Source: Kappaphycus alvarezii (Eukaryota > Rhodophyta > Florideophyceae > Gigartinales > Solieriaceae). Taken from it: 64,000 nucleotides of DNA. The stretch is taken from assembly GCA_002205965.3 (NCBI GenBank), contig NADL03000002.1, forward strand, positions 1,116,001-1,180,000, given 5' to 3'. This document shows, in pieces, positions 22,150 to 35,302 of this stretch. Positions within the stretch are counted from its first letter, which is position 1, and each line of letters starts with the position of its first letter. Below the pieces are notes generated by a model, which saw only the letters and a list, made by a program, of their open reading frames with translations, did no database searches and had not been told where the DNA came from. The position numbers and the translations under genes were made by a program.

Positions 22150-25100
22150 ATTTTAACATGTTCTATTCCGCCGATTATGCCTCTATATAAGCTGGAGTCA
22201 TGACATGGTCCATCATTTTGGCAAAAGCGTCATCAACTGAGGTTACAGTTGAGGCCACGTGGTCCTTGAATTAGCAGAGATCATCATTTCGGAACATAAC
22301 ATGAAGAACATATATGCATTGGTGATCTGGAACCTTAAAAGCTTCGCAGTTCTTCGTGAACTGGCGCACAATTGTATACATATGATCATCCGTCGTAAAG
22401 TGCCGGGAATTTCTCACATTCAGCTCACAGGACTTTCAATAAGTCCATTTTCGCTAAACATGCAGACAACCAAATCCCCATTAAACTGGTAAAGAGAGCT
22501 TCATCCAAGGACGGAGGCAAACAATCATTTCTTTTATCTTTTTACACGGGAAATAGAAATACGCTGCGAAAATTTGAGAATAAAAAGAACTCTAGCGAAT
22601 ATGGATGCCTGTTACGCACTGATGAGACGTAACTGAGCCATGGCAGCCAATTCAGTAGCAAAGGTGATGAAATAATTACCCTGACTTGGAAATCGGAGAA
22701 TGCTAAGCCTCATTCATGCTAATTATTGTCCTGATCCAAGAAAACACACGGAATGCGTCAAAGATAAAATCTCCACACGTCTCTTCTGTGGCTCGCTCTG
22801 TCTCTGCGAGTTGGAGATGATAGGGAAGTCACGAAAGTTTACGACTTCAGAGATTCCATGCGCTTGAATCAAAAGGCGGGTTCTCTCTCTATCGTCATAG
22901 CCCTCTTTCCTAGTGAAATTTTCCTTTTTCCCGTTAAATGTTTAGAGTCATGTTTCATCTAAAGTTATTCATCTGTCAGAAAATTGTTTTATTCAATCAT
23001 AAGATATTCAGCCAGATGACTGAAAACATTGATTTATGCCGATCAGGGCGATTTCTTCCTGTAATTGCGCGACGGTGCGTCCCATCTCCACCACAGCGTT
23101 CTCCTTCTCTGTGTAGCCGCCTTCTAAGTAGCTGCCGCTTTCCATTACAACCTTTACCTAAACAGACACAGTTACTCCCATTGCTGCGAAGTGCGCTTCC
23201 ATAACCGTCAATTTTTTCTCTATCGCGGCCGAGTATGCCTTCATCTCCGTAGTAACAACCAATAAAAAACGTATCCACCGCTACCGATTCCAGCCTTTTT
23301 CAGTCTTTCCCTCACCCACAGAGTCACCACTTCTGTGACCTGTTTTCTTGTCGCCAGGACTAAGGCAACTACCATCCACACTGTTTTCTCTGTATCTTCA
23401 GCCGCCACACCCTTGAAAACTCTTCCGTCATTACATCCTCCAACGAATAAATTGCATGTTGCCTTTTTCCCTGGCATAGCCGCTGCCAGTTCCATTACCA
23501 TTGTCATAGTACTCTTTTCATCGGTAGTCACTATCTTCGTTCTCCAATCCAACGCTCTGTTTGTAAGTAACTTTCATCCCTCTTCATCTCCGCAATCTGA
23601 CATTAATTTGAGAAAATAAAATTTGAAAAATTTAAATCTTTTCGATTTATTTCCGGTAAACATTATAAAGGTGAAAAACGCGAAAAAAGCTTAATGTTGA
23701 GCAAAATATGAACATTCACTCGCATTGCTACATCTTTTTTTCCATTATGTCTTTTCCAACCCTCAACATTTCGTTTCCTTTGTTCCAGCAATTTCCAAGT
23801 CGGATCGAGGGACTCAAAAGCACCAAACTCAGCAATAAAATTGCATTGTTTTATTTTTTCGTGACCTCAGGAACCTCCTTGGAGGAAAATGAGGCTAATT
23901 TTCAGCAAAACATTTTGCAATAAGGCCAGCGAGTATGCTGTATCACTAGCTTTACTGCAAAAAAAACTAAAATAAAGGATGTTAAGTAGTCATATCGCCC
24001 TGTTAAACTTACTTTTTCTTCAGGCAGAATTTTGAGCCAGAAGATCACCTATCAAAAAGTTAGACTGATAAAAGGAGACCGTCAAAAAAATTGAAAATAT
24101 TGGTGGAGCACCAAGTAGGAGCAGGTTTGTAACTACGTTTACTATATCACGAGTATCAGATATGGGAGTAAAGGGCAGTACTGCTCTTCGAGAGAATTTT
24201 CTCGTTGAAGCGGACATAATCACCTCTCCCACAGCATTCAAACTAGCAAGAAAAAGAACTCCTCCAAATATCTGAAAATACATAGAGTAACTATCAATCC
24301 ATATATGTGGACAACAAAACATGGAACGTCTTCTGAGTACTGCAATCGGAAAGAAAAGATAAAAATATAGCTGAGCTGCAAAATGGTTTTACAAACTGCT
24401 AGGAGCAGCGCTTGAGCTCTTTCTTCGGAAAAACAAGACGAATGAGATAGGGGTAAAGATCACAGCAATGCGGTTCATGAAATATCTGCCAGGGTTAATA
24501 TATAGGTTTTTGATAATCTAGTCAGAAATCTTGTGTAAATTATGCGATCTTTCGATAACGCTGGTGCAAAATCCCAGACCAATTCCTTGCAAGATTTACT
24601 ATAAAATTTCAAAAGTTTTCCGCTTATCAAAAAAGAAAACTTCTAGCAAGAAAGCGCCTTCTGAGCAAAGTAGGTTCCATTTATTATCTGTGCTATAGAG
24701 TTAGAATGAGTGAAGAAACTTCACGGTCTTATTTGAGACATTTCTTTCCTTACGTTTGGGAGCGACATGTGTGTCACGTTTATGTAGAAGTATAACACTC
24801 AGAGTTTTGATTTTATCGAGTCAAAAAGTAGGAAATATGGGTTCTAAGAATATGTTGGAGCAATAAAATTCTGCAATATTTTAAGGAAACACTTTTTTCA
24901 TTGAAAGGAATCCATACAATTCTGAAGATAGAAAATCGCGGTTATTCAAGTTAAAGCTTGGTGTTACCGCAATACATATTTTTTTATTTATTCCCTGGTC
25001 TTTTTGTGACCAGCTAAGACAAAATTTTGTTTGTGGTCTCGCTATTGATGACAGATACTGTAAACAGTATGTACAACTTCAGACTTCCCAGCAATATAAG

Positions 25101-28100
25101 AATTAATAGCGCAACCACAGCGCGATATTTTCATATTTTCTTGCTAGGTGAGGAATTTTAAGGCATGCTTGAAATACTTATCAAATATTTTAATCAGAGT
25201 AGGTCGCGCTTGGGTTTTAGTGTTAATTTTAGCTTTCTATGGTGCTTGGGGAAGACAATTCGCGCCTAGGCTTCCAATAATGTATGCAATTGGTGGTATT
25301 CTACGTTCTAGTTCCACAAGGAGCGGGAAAGCCCTTTGGATTCCTTTTTGACCTGACCTATTTTCAGATTCCCCTACTTTTCCTTTCATAATGATAATTC
25401 TGAATAAGTAAGCATACCATTTATGAAGCAAAGAAGCGGGAGATGTGAGATACATGATTGATCAATATTGCGATACAGACGACGCTTTTGATAATCTGGC
25501 GCTTGAGTAAATATTTCATGCCAAAATATTCGAACGATTATTTTTATCTGTCAGCCTAACGTTAATTTCATTGACTAGGTGTTTTTGGCGGTTGAATTTC
25601 CGGTATAGTTGGGAAAAAATCGATCGGGAAAAATTCCAGTGACTTTCGAGAAAATTGAAAGAAAGCTGTCATTATGATTTCTTCTAGTGTCTTCTAGAAA
25701 CTAAAATTAAAGCGCTTCTGAACCCAATTCAGTACTCTGGCAGCTTTTAAAAAATTATTGAAGATTATAGGATTTTTGCGGTAATACCAGTGTACGGATT
25801 GGTAAAAAGAGGGTTTTCAGCTTATTTAACTATTTAACAGGCCAAAAAATCAGTCAGATATAGCTAGATTTGTTTGGATGGGATTCAGGGACGCAATCAT
25901 ACCATTCAAGTTTCGTAACGGATTTTCTGCGGAAACCCATGCAGTTGAAAGATGCAACGAAACTATGAGCGCGGAATATACGATTTAAAAATGCTTCTCT
26001 CCCTGATTCAATGACTCCTCAGTTTTTTTATCCACATCGAGTCAGAGTATTACATTACAGAAAGATTAAATTTGTTCCTATGGAGTGCCTAAAAGTTCCC
26101 GAAACTCCGCCCGGCTGGCGCATCTAGTCAAAACCCGAATCATTTAGCTGTTTTATCAGAACTCCGCGTCATATCGACTTCCTTTGGTCTCTTTTATATA
26201 ACATTCTTAACTGCAAGTGTCTTCATGTTATCAAAGTTATCATAAATTAAGATATAGTTCCCAAGACTGGAAGCGTAAGCTAAAAATATTTTTGCTGTTA
26301 TTGGCAATTAACTAGAAGATATTGCACAGAAAATTCTCTGCTTTCAACGCCAATAAATTTTTGTCAATTATCCCAAAAGTTTCAAACAAGCAGTGCAAAA
26401 ATGAGAAAGACCGCCGTTTAATTTGTGAGATGGTCTAAAATAAAGCTTTTTGATCCGTTCAGACCAGCAATTGCTGTGCTATTACTATGCAAAAATATCA
26501 TAGAATTGACAACAAAAGAAAAGGCGATAAAATTTGAGATGTTATCAATAAAATATGAAAAATACAAAGGTACTGCACAGATAAAGGCCACATTTTGAAA
26601 ACTAATTATTTGCTTCATGTGTGTAAAAAAGGCATTTGCCTCGTAAGACTTTTGTAACAATGTTAAAGTGAATGCAATGGACATTTCCAGGCCGCAATCC
26701 GTCAAAAAAGAACACACATATATATTTCGTATAAACCCCGAAACAGACTTGAAACCTTGCAAAAACGTAACACTTCATGGCTTTCAGTACTGATTTTAAA
26801 GACAAAATGTGATTATTCCGTGTTACGTTGATCAGTATAGCCGAGAATCCCAACATCTGCTCCCACCATCAATACGCTCTTCAACTATATCAGAAACCCA
26901 ACTCTCTGTGACCGCGACCCTGATTCCACGGCAGTCAATACTCCATAATCTCTTGACTTACAACAGATCTTCCGCTTTCGTACGCCTCCTTACTATCACG
27001 CCCATTCCGCGGGAAAATGAAACAAGCCAGCGCATCCGTACACTCGACTTAGATGAATGCAATTGCGATGACGATTCCCTTATCCCGTAATGTACGCATT
27101 CTGCCACGAATGCGGAGTAGACTGCATTAAATACATGATCAAACTCAAACCGAATCAGTTCGAACAATTTCGAAACCATTCGGAATCACTGTCAGAAATT
27201 TGTTATTTATACCCATTATGTCGGAAGGAGGCCTAACCGAAGAATAAATGGAAAAGATGTTTTTCTTATGCTACTAAAGATATTAAAATATGGAGTTCAT
27301 TAGCGAATTGTATCAAATTTCTTCAATAAAAAAGCCTTTTCTTTTCAGATAGTAATTATGAAAATTTTGATGCAAATTCATATTTCGCGTACAAATCATT
27401 CGTGAGAAAAATGGGAAATGCAAACTGTGAAAAGGCTGAAGAAAGATCGATAAATCTTTCAGTAATTTTCGGAGGCTCTTTACCCTACAAAAATATTTTT
27501 CAGAAACCATTTAGGCCCAGTTAGACTGCCAAGATTGGGAAACGCTATTTTCGCAGTGAATAATAAATTGAGAAACACAATTATACACATTTAATTAATT
27601 TGACTCTGAAGTATTCATTACAGCAGCACAAGGAAACTAATACTAACAGGACAACTGACGCTCAACTGCTTGTCCTAGTAACCTTGAAGATCGGGATTCG
27701 ACGTGTTGCGCGAAAGCGCGCCCCTATAGGTGCTTGCACTTGTGGTTGGCTTGGGGACGCACACGTCGGAGAAAGTGACTTCTGATGGACGTATGGAGTA
27801 GTTGAGACATGGTGGAAAAGGGAAGGAGTGGAAGAGATGGAATTGTGAAAGGTAAAAGGTGCGTCTCCCCAAGCACCCGGATCCCGGACACCGTTTTGTC
27901 TCCGTAGTTCCATTTTTCACGCATATGCATACAAAGAAAACGAATGGGTAAAATCTCATATTCGGTGCGTTCGCGCTCGCGAGATTTGTGAGGAGTGTAG
28001 TGCTGGTAATTCACCCATACCAATGTGCACATTTGAAACTCCGACCGAACCGAATATTTGCCCCTGATGCAAGAACATCCTATCCAAATATTACTCAAAT

Positions 28101-28800
28101 AACAATCAAAACAAAAGAACATACGACGGCTTGTGATTGGGCCATGAAGGATGAGTGGAGGGCGGAAGGCGGGAGAACAAGCGAAGACTTGGGAGACCGG
28201 CAAAAGCAACAGTGGCGACCAAAGTCGGGGATTTTATAGCCCTGTTCAACGGGCTGTATTCGCACTTGCACAAGTCCTTGCAAATCATGAACATTACCAG
28301 GTAGACACGTAGCGCAGCGCTGGTGTGTTAATGACAATTTGAACTTTATTGAAATCAGAATGTCACGCGTGACTTGCTTATATTGGTGGAAGGCAGACAC
28401 GATGAAGCCTCTCGACACATTCACCCATAATTTTCCAATCATAACACAAAAACGAGTTATATTGGCTGGAAGTTGAAGTTTCTGTCTTGATTTATGACCT
28501 GAGTGTTGGTACTAGTAATTAATGTATAACCAAGCGTCTGTATCAAACTCGCTGAATTTTCAAAAGAGACGAGACTGGCAAAAAAAAAAGAACGGAAACC
28601 GCAGGATGGGAGAAGTTTGGCAGATTTGGGGTAGTATTTTGGAAAATATGCAGTTCTTGGGGTGGTCTTGTCTTGTCACCAAAGGCTACCAAGGAGTCCA
28701 TTAAATAGTTTGAGTCATATATTGCATCGTTTGTATCCTAAGAAGCCGCAGCTTGGGGTACTTCTTCTGCTCGACGACCTATTTAAGCTCGAAGTGACGA
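22150..28800. other. AT-rich tract with no supported gene
   Basis: Open frames rarely exceed 100 codons. Three could be remnants. 22997-23552 has long frames on both strands rich in Thr/Val/Ala. 24020-24322 minus (100 aa) and 26418-26762 minus (114 aa) are strongly hydrophobic, with FGGVLFLASLNAVGEV, LLLLGAPPIFSIFLTVSFY and FIAFSFVVNSMIFL, as membrane proteins would be; but AT-rich DNA makes such reading common by chance. I recognise no family, tRNA, or transposon end. GC rises again after about 26.8 kb, where 26809-27180 is open on both strands without motifs. Confidence 0.35.
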
Positions 28801-30339
28801 CTGTATAATTGTTAAAAATTATTTCGGTTGTCATTGTGGCGAGCGGATCTTGCTTTCTTACACTTAGAGCTGGTCAGAGTCACTACGATCCTCCTTGTCA
28901 GATCAAATATTACTTAACAAACTTACATAAAAGGATGTGTCCGTTGGAAGGCCTTACCATCGGAATTTTTGGAGACTTGGAACAGGCTGTTGATTACTTC
29001 CAATACCACAGCTGAAAGGCGCAGGCGTGTATCGGAGTCTCTCATGAATGCTGTCCTGCCCCGCTCAGTCGGTACTAAAGAAAGCATCGCTATAGCATCT
29101 GGAAACAGAGTCATCGATGACGGTAATAAAGGCATGTAATTTTTTGTCTCTCCTCTCCTATCCATTTACTGCCATCTTTTTCAACCTCTGCGACTGATCT
29201 CTCCCAACATTTATTTCACATCGCTCGGCGCCCGGGCCTTGCTGGGCATTAAAGCCTTGTGGGTCTTGCGAATCGCCTGTCATCGCTTCAGAGCCCTCGT
29301 GTCGAATTTGGGTTTTCCGCTTTGTTTGGATTATCATCCCTCGCCCCACTGCACGGCGATCAATCCGGGAAAGGCGCGTAAGAAGGGCCGTCCTCCCCAA
29401 TCAGGCTTAGCAATGCTCACCGTACCTGCCGCACTCAATCATTGCTGTCTTTGTCATAGTTAACGAAGGTTCTTAGGTGTCGCTGTCCTAGGGTTTCACT
29501 CAAGATCGCTCATTTCAAGCATTCGCCGCTATCGTCGTTGCTTTCTGTAACACAACGCCTACACAGGTACTCCAAGGGTTTCAGCCTATTGTTTTATCGG
29601 CTTGATGGGATTTCATGAGAGGAACTTGCTTTTGACCCCTTTTCTGGAATAAGCATCGGTGAAGCCTTTGCCGCGGTATGTCAGTTTCAAATAGTCGCAA
29701 ACAGTTTACGTCAAATAGTTTTTTTGTCTATTGCAGGATCCGACCGCACGGCTGGGAACTAACCGAATGGTCCACGTCGCTCATGTGCAGTGGCCTGCTC
29801 GAGTGGATGGCCGTAGCAATAGAAGACCAGAAGATGCAACTAACGCGCTGATACATACGCTGGCGTATTACGCCTACAGTTGTACCATACTTCCGCCCTA
29901 TTCGCGGGATTAACTCAAGGAAAACACGAGTTTGGGAGCAAGGGCACCGAGAGAGTCAATTGCATTGAGTTGAAAGGTAAAGTTAAGTGCACGGGTCTGA
30001 GTGTCAGACGGTGGAGGGAGACGGCGCAACAGCGTCCGTAGCAGGCCCACTCAGATCTTTTATTGAAGGTTCCAGTTTCTCCTAGTTCTCTCATGTTCGT
30101 GCTAATTAGGGCATCGGGGAAGAATGGAAATATTTACTGCTCAAAAGAGATCATTAGGGTGACTTTTAGAGCCTGTCGTTCGCGAGAGCACCACGGGCCG
30201 TGCGGTTTCTTTCATCCAAACAGGAAAACACATCTACATATCTCGGGTTTCCGCGCCTGCCCTTCCTTGGCTACGTCGCAGTCCTTCCCAGCGCCTCCGG
30301 CCTCCATTCTTTGAGTTTGGTGTCACTAACTTCGTACCT
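28801..30339. other. No supported gene; contains a solo tail repeat
   Basis: Short frames only (28923-29165 minus, 29158-29400 minus, 30063-30314 plus), without recognisable motifs. The only assignable item is the RLE-family tail repeat at 29731-29793. Confidence 0.3.
29731..29793 (-). repeat. RLE-element 3' tail repeat, solo copy T4
   Basis: On the minus strand: CCACTGCACATGAGCGACGT, GACCATTCGGTTAGTTCC, then CGGTCGGATCCTGCAATAG. Same order of blocks as T1-T3. No coding part of the element is adjacent, as for T3. Confidence 0.6.
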
Positions 30340-31010
30340 TTGAGCCCAAGACACTTAACGCACCGATCGTCCTTTATCCTGTTGGTGCCAAGGCAGCAAG
30401 CTACAGAAGCTCGCACATTCTGTGAGGATAAACTTTCGGACACCCACCCCAAGCATCGTGACCACAGGGCCGTATCTGTCCACCGACGCGCGTGTTTGCA
30501 ACTCTCTGCTCCCTCCCGGCGCCTCCGCTTTCCTTACTACCCATCCCTCCGCCACCTCCAAAACCGTAACTATGTCTGGTCGGTTACGCTGCGCCCACAT
30601 GTCCACTTCCCCATTCACGAGGAATCGGTTGCCCGATCCGTTTCCCACATAGCCGTACCCCAATGGACCCCCGCCTAGTAGTATATTCCACGATCTGCAA
30701 GTCTGGCTTTAGGGTTGTGCTTCGGTACAACACCATAGGGGAACCTCCTCACCACAAATGTGCTCAAGAACGCCGGTATCGTATGTCAGCAAGAAGTTCG
30801 CTTCCTGGTGGCTGGCACGCCCCGCCCACTTCCTCGTCCAAACCGGCCCTGCCCTCCATGGTTCGCCGCCTGACAGGTCCATTCCTTATGACATTACGAC
30901 CAGCTCTTACTTGCCTCTCCCACTATCCAGAATGCCGACAAGGCGGTTGCTAACGCTGCTGAGCTCGCTGATACCTCTAAGCTCAATACTTTTCAGCAGA
31001 GGGTAACGTC
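30340..31010 (+). mobile_element. RLE-class non-LTR retrotransposon C-terminal fragment, copy 4 (diverged)
   Basis: Broken plus-strand frames match the order of copy 1: LLPPGASAFLTTHPSATSKT (compare SPAAAFLIAHPTTATVVSS in copy 1), then a gap with Cys/His residues, then ARPAHFLVQTG and SIPYDITTSSYLPL, and finally NADKAVANAAELADTSKLNT (compare AARAADIAHRDKVKDLE-like sequence elsewhere). The RPxD motif reads RPAH, but the D-x-T part (YDIT) is kept. This is a more distant relative than copies 1, 2 and 5. Frames change about every 100-200 bases. Confidence 0.5.
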
Positions 31011-32998
31011 CTCGTCTTTTTCACAATATCATGGTCTTTTTCTCCGTCTCCGTAGTCCCAACCAGCTTCTCCCGCATGTGCACGTATACTTCTTTCGCGT
31101 GACGTGCCACGGCGGCGGCATGCTGGTTAATCTTGAGATGACGCACTCACGTGGGGTCATGGAAGTGCCACTTTTCTTTCGCCTCATGAAACGATCAACT
31201 CACACTTCTCCATGTGGTCATTCTACTTCGTTCCGTTGAAGGGCTTACGTCCTCTTTCTTTGTAAAGGTCTACGTAAGGAAGACCACAATAGGCATGGCG
31301 AAGTCGAGCTCGATTGGCGAGTTGTCCTCAAACTGAAGGCGGGTGACGTTTGCGGGACCAACGGCTTCATGTTCTCGGCTTGGACTTCCAGGCAGAGGAG
31401 ATCTTGGTGCACTCGAGTGGGTGCATAGTTTGAGGCGAGAATTGACTGACGGCAGTGATGAAGGGGTATTCGGGGTGGCCGGGCCGGGGCCACTGCGCCG
31501 TGGTGGACGGAATCGGGTTGGTGAGCAGGTGCCGCATAGAGGCAATGCTTTGTTGTTGATGCTGGGCGTCAGGTCGTTAACCGAGGTGTTGAGCTCTTCT
31601 TTACAACGACGGATGAGTTGGCAGAGTGTGGTACTAAGACGGAGGGGGGGCAGAATTGGTGCAGGCGAAGACGAGTCGGTTAGGTTTACATGGATAGAAT
31701 TAAACCAGATACGGTGAGGTTGGCTGGTTCGGATGGAAGTATCAAACAGGGGGAGTCAGGGCTTCCTTTGCAACACGTGAACAACACAAAGTAGGATCAA
31801 AATGCGGGTTGTAACTGCTTCCCAGTTGCTAATCCCGAAGAAGACTCCAGAGACTGTTTCAATCTTGTCGGTGCCCGACTTTTTAGCCTCGGGATCAACT
31901 CAAAGAACAAATCATGCGTACCAGCACTCTGCAATGCGGTACTGTAGCTCCAACACTTTCGTGGTCTCCGCGCGCACTCACATGCACGATCCTTGCGTAC
32001 CGACTTGCCTAACAGTACCCACCTTCAGACAATCTGATCTACAGCGCTCACCTGCAGCCGCCACAAGTTTCCACAGTGCTGCGGGCAATCTAGAGAGGCA
32101 TAAAATAACTAAACAAACAGGCCAAGCATGGAAACAAGCCTGTTCTCCTGTCCCTCAAGCGCCAAGCTTCTTCGCAATGGAAAACTTTTGTTATCGATGC
32201 GAACGCAGCTACCATGGGACCGGCAATCCCCTCGCAGGCTGGTGCGATTGACGTCCGGTTGAGCGCTAGCTAATTCCTGAAGTACTAAGCCTCCTGCCGT
32301 TACACTTCGCGACCCCCGCAGTAAGTTTCAGCCTATTGTGTTCGACTCACGCAGTGCTTCGTGCCCCGGCATATGGCATTCTCGACGAACTTAAACGGCG
32401 TGAAAAGAGCTGGTACCACGTCTCTGCTGATGCAATACTAGGCTTTTTCTTGTGCATTACGGCCGCAAATTGACCAGCGTCTCCGCTCTATCGGCCGTTT
32501 CTTAGTCGATGCAGAAAACGTACCTTGGCCACTCTACGCAGTGATGTAGCTTTCATGACTATACACAGTGCACAATGAACGCCCCGTTTACAAACGTCCG
32601 CCCCACTTTAGTGTCCACCAGTTCGAGGCAGTTCGTGCGTGTTCTTTCGAGACATGGCCTATTGCATGGACCTCATTGGAGTTGTGTTCCAGAGACGACC
32701 GCCTCGCTAAGGACAGAGTAAGCCTCCATGAGTTATCGCGTGAAAGCGCAAAAGCGTTACAATTCGATTATTCCTGGGATATTGCGCTCTTGCTGAGACT
32801 TGTACTACCCTGCGCTTGTGTATTAGGAGTAAGTTACCAAAATTGATGGATGCTAAGTTGATCTCAGCCTCCGCAAAAAACACAGGCCGCTGCCAGTATA
32901 TCGTTGCATCCCAGTGCATGAGCTCCCTTACAAGCTTCCTTGCCGCCCGGCCCTCTCCAGTAAATCCGCGTATGCCTGATACTCTTTGTCCAACTTTG
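31011..32998. other. No supported gene
   Basis: Frames 31343-31717 (+), 31270-31545 (-), 31802-32251 (+) and 32568-32846 (+) are open but lack recognisable motifs and overlap each other on both strands. This is the gap between the transposon-rich left part and the host gene island. Confidence 0.3.
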
Positions 32999-34932
32999 TC
33001 ATCCCAGACACAGCCCCATCCCAGTCACCTCTATCCACAGCAACTCGTCTTGGCGTACAGGGGTGAGACGGGCGGACCTATGCCGACGCCAGATCACACC
33101 GGGTGATGGTTTTCGCCTGTCTGTTAATGGTTTAACAGCACTCCAGTATCTCTTGTCGCCATCATCACCTGACTTTTCCTCGGAAACATTATCAGCAAAA
33201 GGCGTTGGTATTTGTTTGCTCGGTAGAATGCGCAGGAATGTAACGATATGCCGAGACAATCTCCGCAAAACGTCCATCACTTTCTCCAGTTCTGGCCGTA
33301 GCAATGGTCCACTGTTAAGCAATTCCTGAGCTCGACGTTTTGCAGTTTCGATATCTGGCACCTTTTTGGTTGCAGAGCCCTCCCACAATGCTATCCCTGT
33401 AATCTCAAGTCTTTGCGCTGCACCCCTGTGGCTCTGTGGTGCAGGAGCCACGCAGAACAGCGCGCCAATCTCCAACTGCCCCCCACAAGTGCTCTTCCCC
33501 TATCCTTATTTCGCAGAAAGTACCCAAATGTCTCGGCGGAACCATCCACATCTCCGCAAATATGCACACTTAGACACAAACCTCTCAAATCTACAGTGAG
33601 TGTCGGTCGGCTGGCATACGGCCTTCTGGCACCAAGCATGTTCAACGCTGCATGCCTCCCCGTCAACTTAGCATGATCCGCGCTCCACCTCATCACTTGT
33701 GCATAATCTAGTGCCCCTTCCCCTACATAGACAGCCCCCCCTGCTGCATACACGTCACTAGCAACCATGAGCTCTGCATTTACAACAAAGCCCCCATCAG
33801 CCACAACCGCGGATGGTACCTTCGATGCGGCAGCTTGCGATAGCGTCGTGCAAAGACGACATGATCTGTCCGAAAATCCACAATCGAAAACGAATCAAAC
33901 ACAGGTTCCCACATGTACTTCCGCCTCTACAGGACGAAACGTTTCCTTCAACGGCTTCCTCGCAATCACATACCGCAATGCAGCGTAAGACATAGAGTCC
34001 ACTCCCCCATCACTTCCCCACACAAAACGCGCCAGCAGTTCATGCGCCATATACTTTGGAAAGTATCTGGCCAAAAACGCCGGCTCGCATACGAAAACGT
34101 GACATCGGCACCGCGATCCACAAGAGCGGCACCGACTGCGGTGGACATCCAACCGCCGCCAATGACAGTGAGATGTGCACGCGACTCGTGGTTTTTCATA
34201 GGCATTGCACTGCCCTGAGTGATTACCGATTCGATGGCATTCCAATCGGAGGCGGTTTGGGCACCACTCACAAGGGCCATTGCATCGTTGCGACGACGTT
34301 GCCGACAGGAATTTCAGGGACTGCGTTTCCGACGGCGATGACACTTTTCAAAGTAATTTCAGTGTCATCGTCGAGGGTTGCGATGCAACGAGAGGCGTCT
34401 ATTTTCTGGACGCGTGGGCCGATGACGATTTCGGGTGGGGTTGGAGATGAGGTGGAGTTGAGGGAAGAGGGAAGGATAGAGGTGACATTTGTTAGGATGG
34501 TGGATAAAACACCGGTGTGAGATTTGGGATTTGTGGAGTGGGGTGTGAGAGAGGGAGGGGAGTAGCGGGAGTGGCGCCACTCCGGGGATACAAGAAGAAG
34601 TCAGCAGCCTTGTTGTGCTCGAGGAATACGGAGAGAGCTTCCTGGGCTGCAACGCCGGCGCCGCAAATTAGATACTTGTAGGAGCGACGGGAGGGCTTGG
34701 AAAAGGATAGTTGCGGGGTCGGGGGCGGATTGTCGGATACAACAAAGGTGGAAGTGAGGCAACCGAGTGCGGCAGCGAAAAGAGTGAGGTGAGAGGAAAG
34801 AGGGGGTTTGGAGAATTTCTGTGGAGATGGCGCTGAGCTAGAGCACCGGAGGATTGGAAGGGAAGGGATGTTCTTAGGCCGAAAAAGGTGAGGTACGGAT
34901 CGAAACATGGGATGCCTCGCACCATGCCACAC
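32999..34932 (-). CDS. Apoptosis-inducing-factor-like FAD/NAD(P)H oxidoreductase
   Basis: Likely a mitochondrial flavoprotein of the AIF (AIFM1) family, which binds FAD and NADH and in other eukaryotes supports respiratory-chain assembly and cell death. The N-terminus (start 34932 or the Met 30 nt downstream) has a basic Ser/Pro-rich presequence and one hydrophobic segment, LTLFAAALGCLTSTFVV, then the FAD dinucleotide fold YLICGAGVAAQEAL. The NADH fold is LTVIGGGWMSTAVGAALVD (near 34160). Then FLARYFPKYMAHELLARF, and the C-terminal FAD segment VNAELMVASDVYAAGG, RWSADHAKLTGRHAALNMLG and LCLSVHICGDVDGSAE, which correspond to AIF 'VNAEL.A+S.+WVAGD', 'HHDHAVVSGRLAGENM' and 'D.GP.+.+E..G'. Frames change at least four times, for example in a six-C run at 33479-33484. 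No splice sites explain the changes. Divergent from AIF at 'GGAVY' where GDAA is usual. Confidence 0.75.
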
Positions 34933-35082
34933 TCGACAGGATATGCTGGGATTAGGGAAGGGTGGATCGAATGCAACTTGATATTAGTTCCTTGGCGACG
35001 TTGCAGCAGAGCTCGAAAGCATTGGCGTTCAAGGGCGTTACTGTAAATGCCAATTGCTTCGAGATGCTTTACCCGAAATCAC

Positions 35083-35116
35083 CTACTGTACTGTACTGTA
35101 CTGTACAGTACAGTAC
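35083..35116. repeat. Perfect TACTGTAC palindromic microsatellite
   Basis: Four TACTG units followed by the complementary TACAG units give a perfect inverted repeat centred on TGTACA. It lies between the AIF-like gene and the fibrillin gene; a weaker block lies at 35226-35252. Confidence 0.9.
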
Positions 35117-35302
35117 CGAAAGCAATAAGATTAGGATTAAGAAATGTGCTTAGGACCGAAGGCTGCCCGCAGTTCACGATATGTCATGTATCGCGCGGAC
35201 CGATTAGGGCTAGAGGTCCATGTACATACTGTACAAGGCAATGCAGTACAGTATCGCCCAGAATAAGTATTGTAAAGCGTGTGATAACTCGAACCGTTTG
35301 AG

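Noticed and set aside
22997-23619. Overlapping ORFs on both strands as a Thr/Val-rich repeat protein
   Set aside because: No consistent repeat unit and no support for either strand; likely low-complexity sequence.
33391-33988. Plus-strand ORFs across the AIF-like gene
   Set aside because: They are complements of the conserved minus-strand flavoprotein motifs and have no motif of their own.
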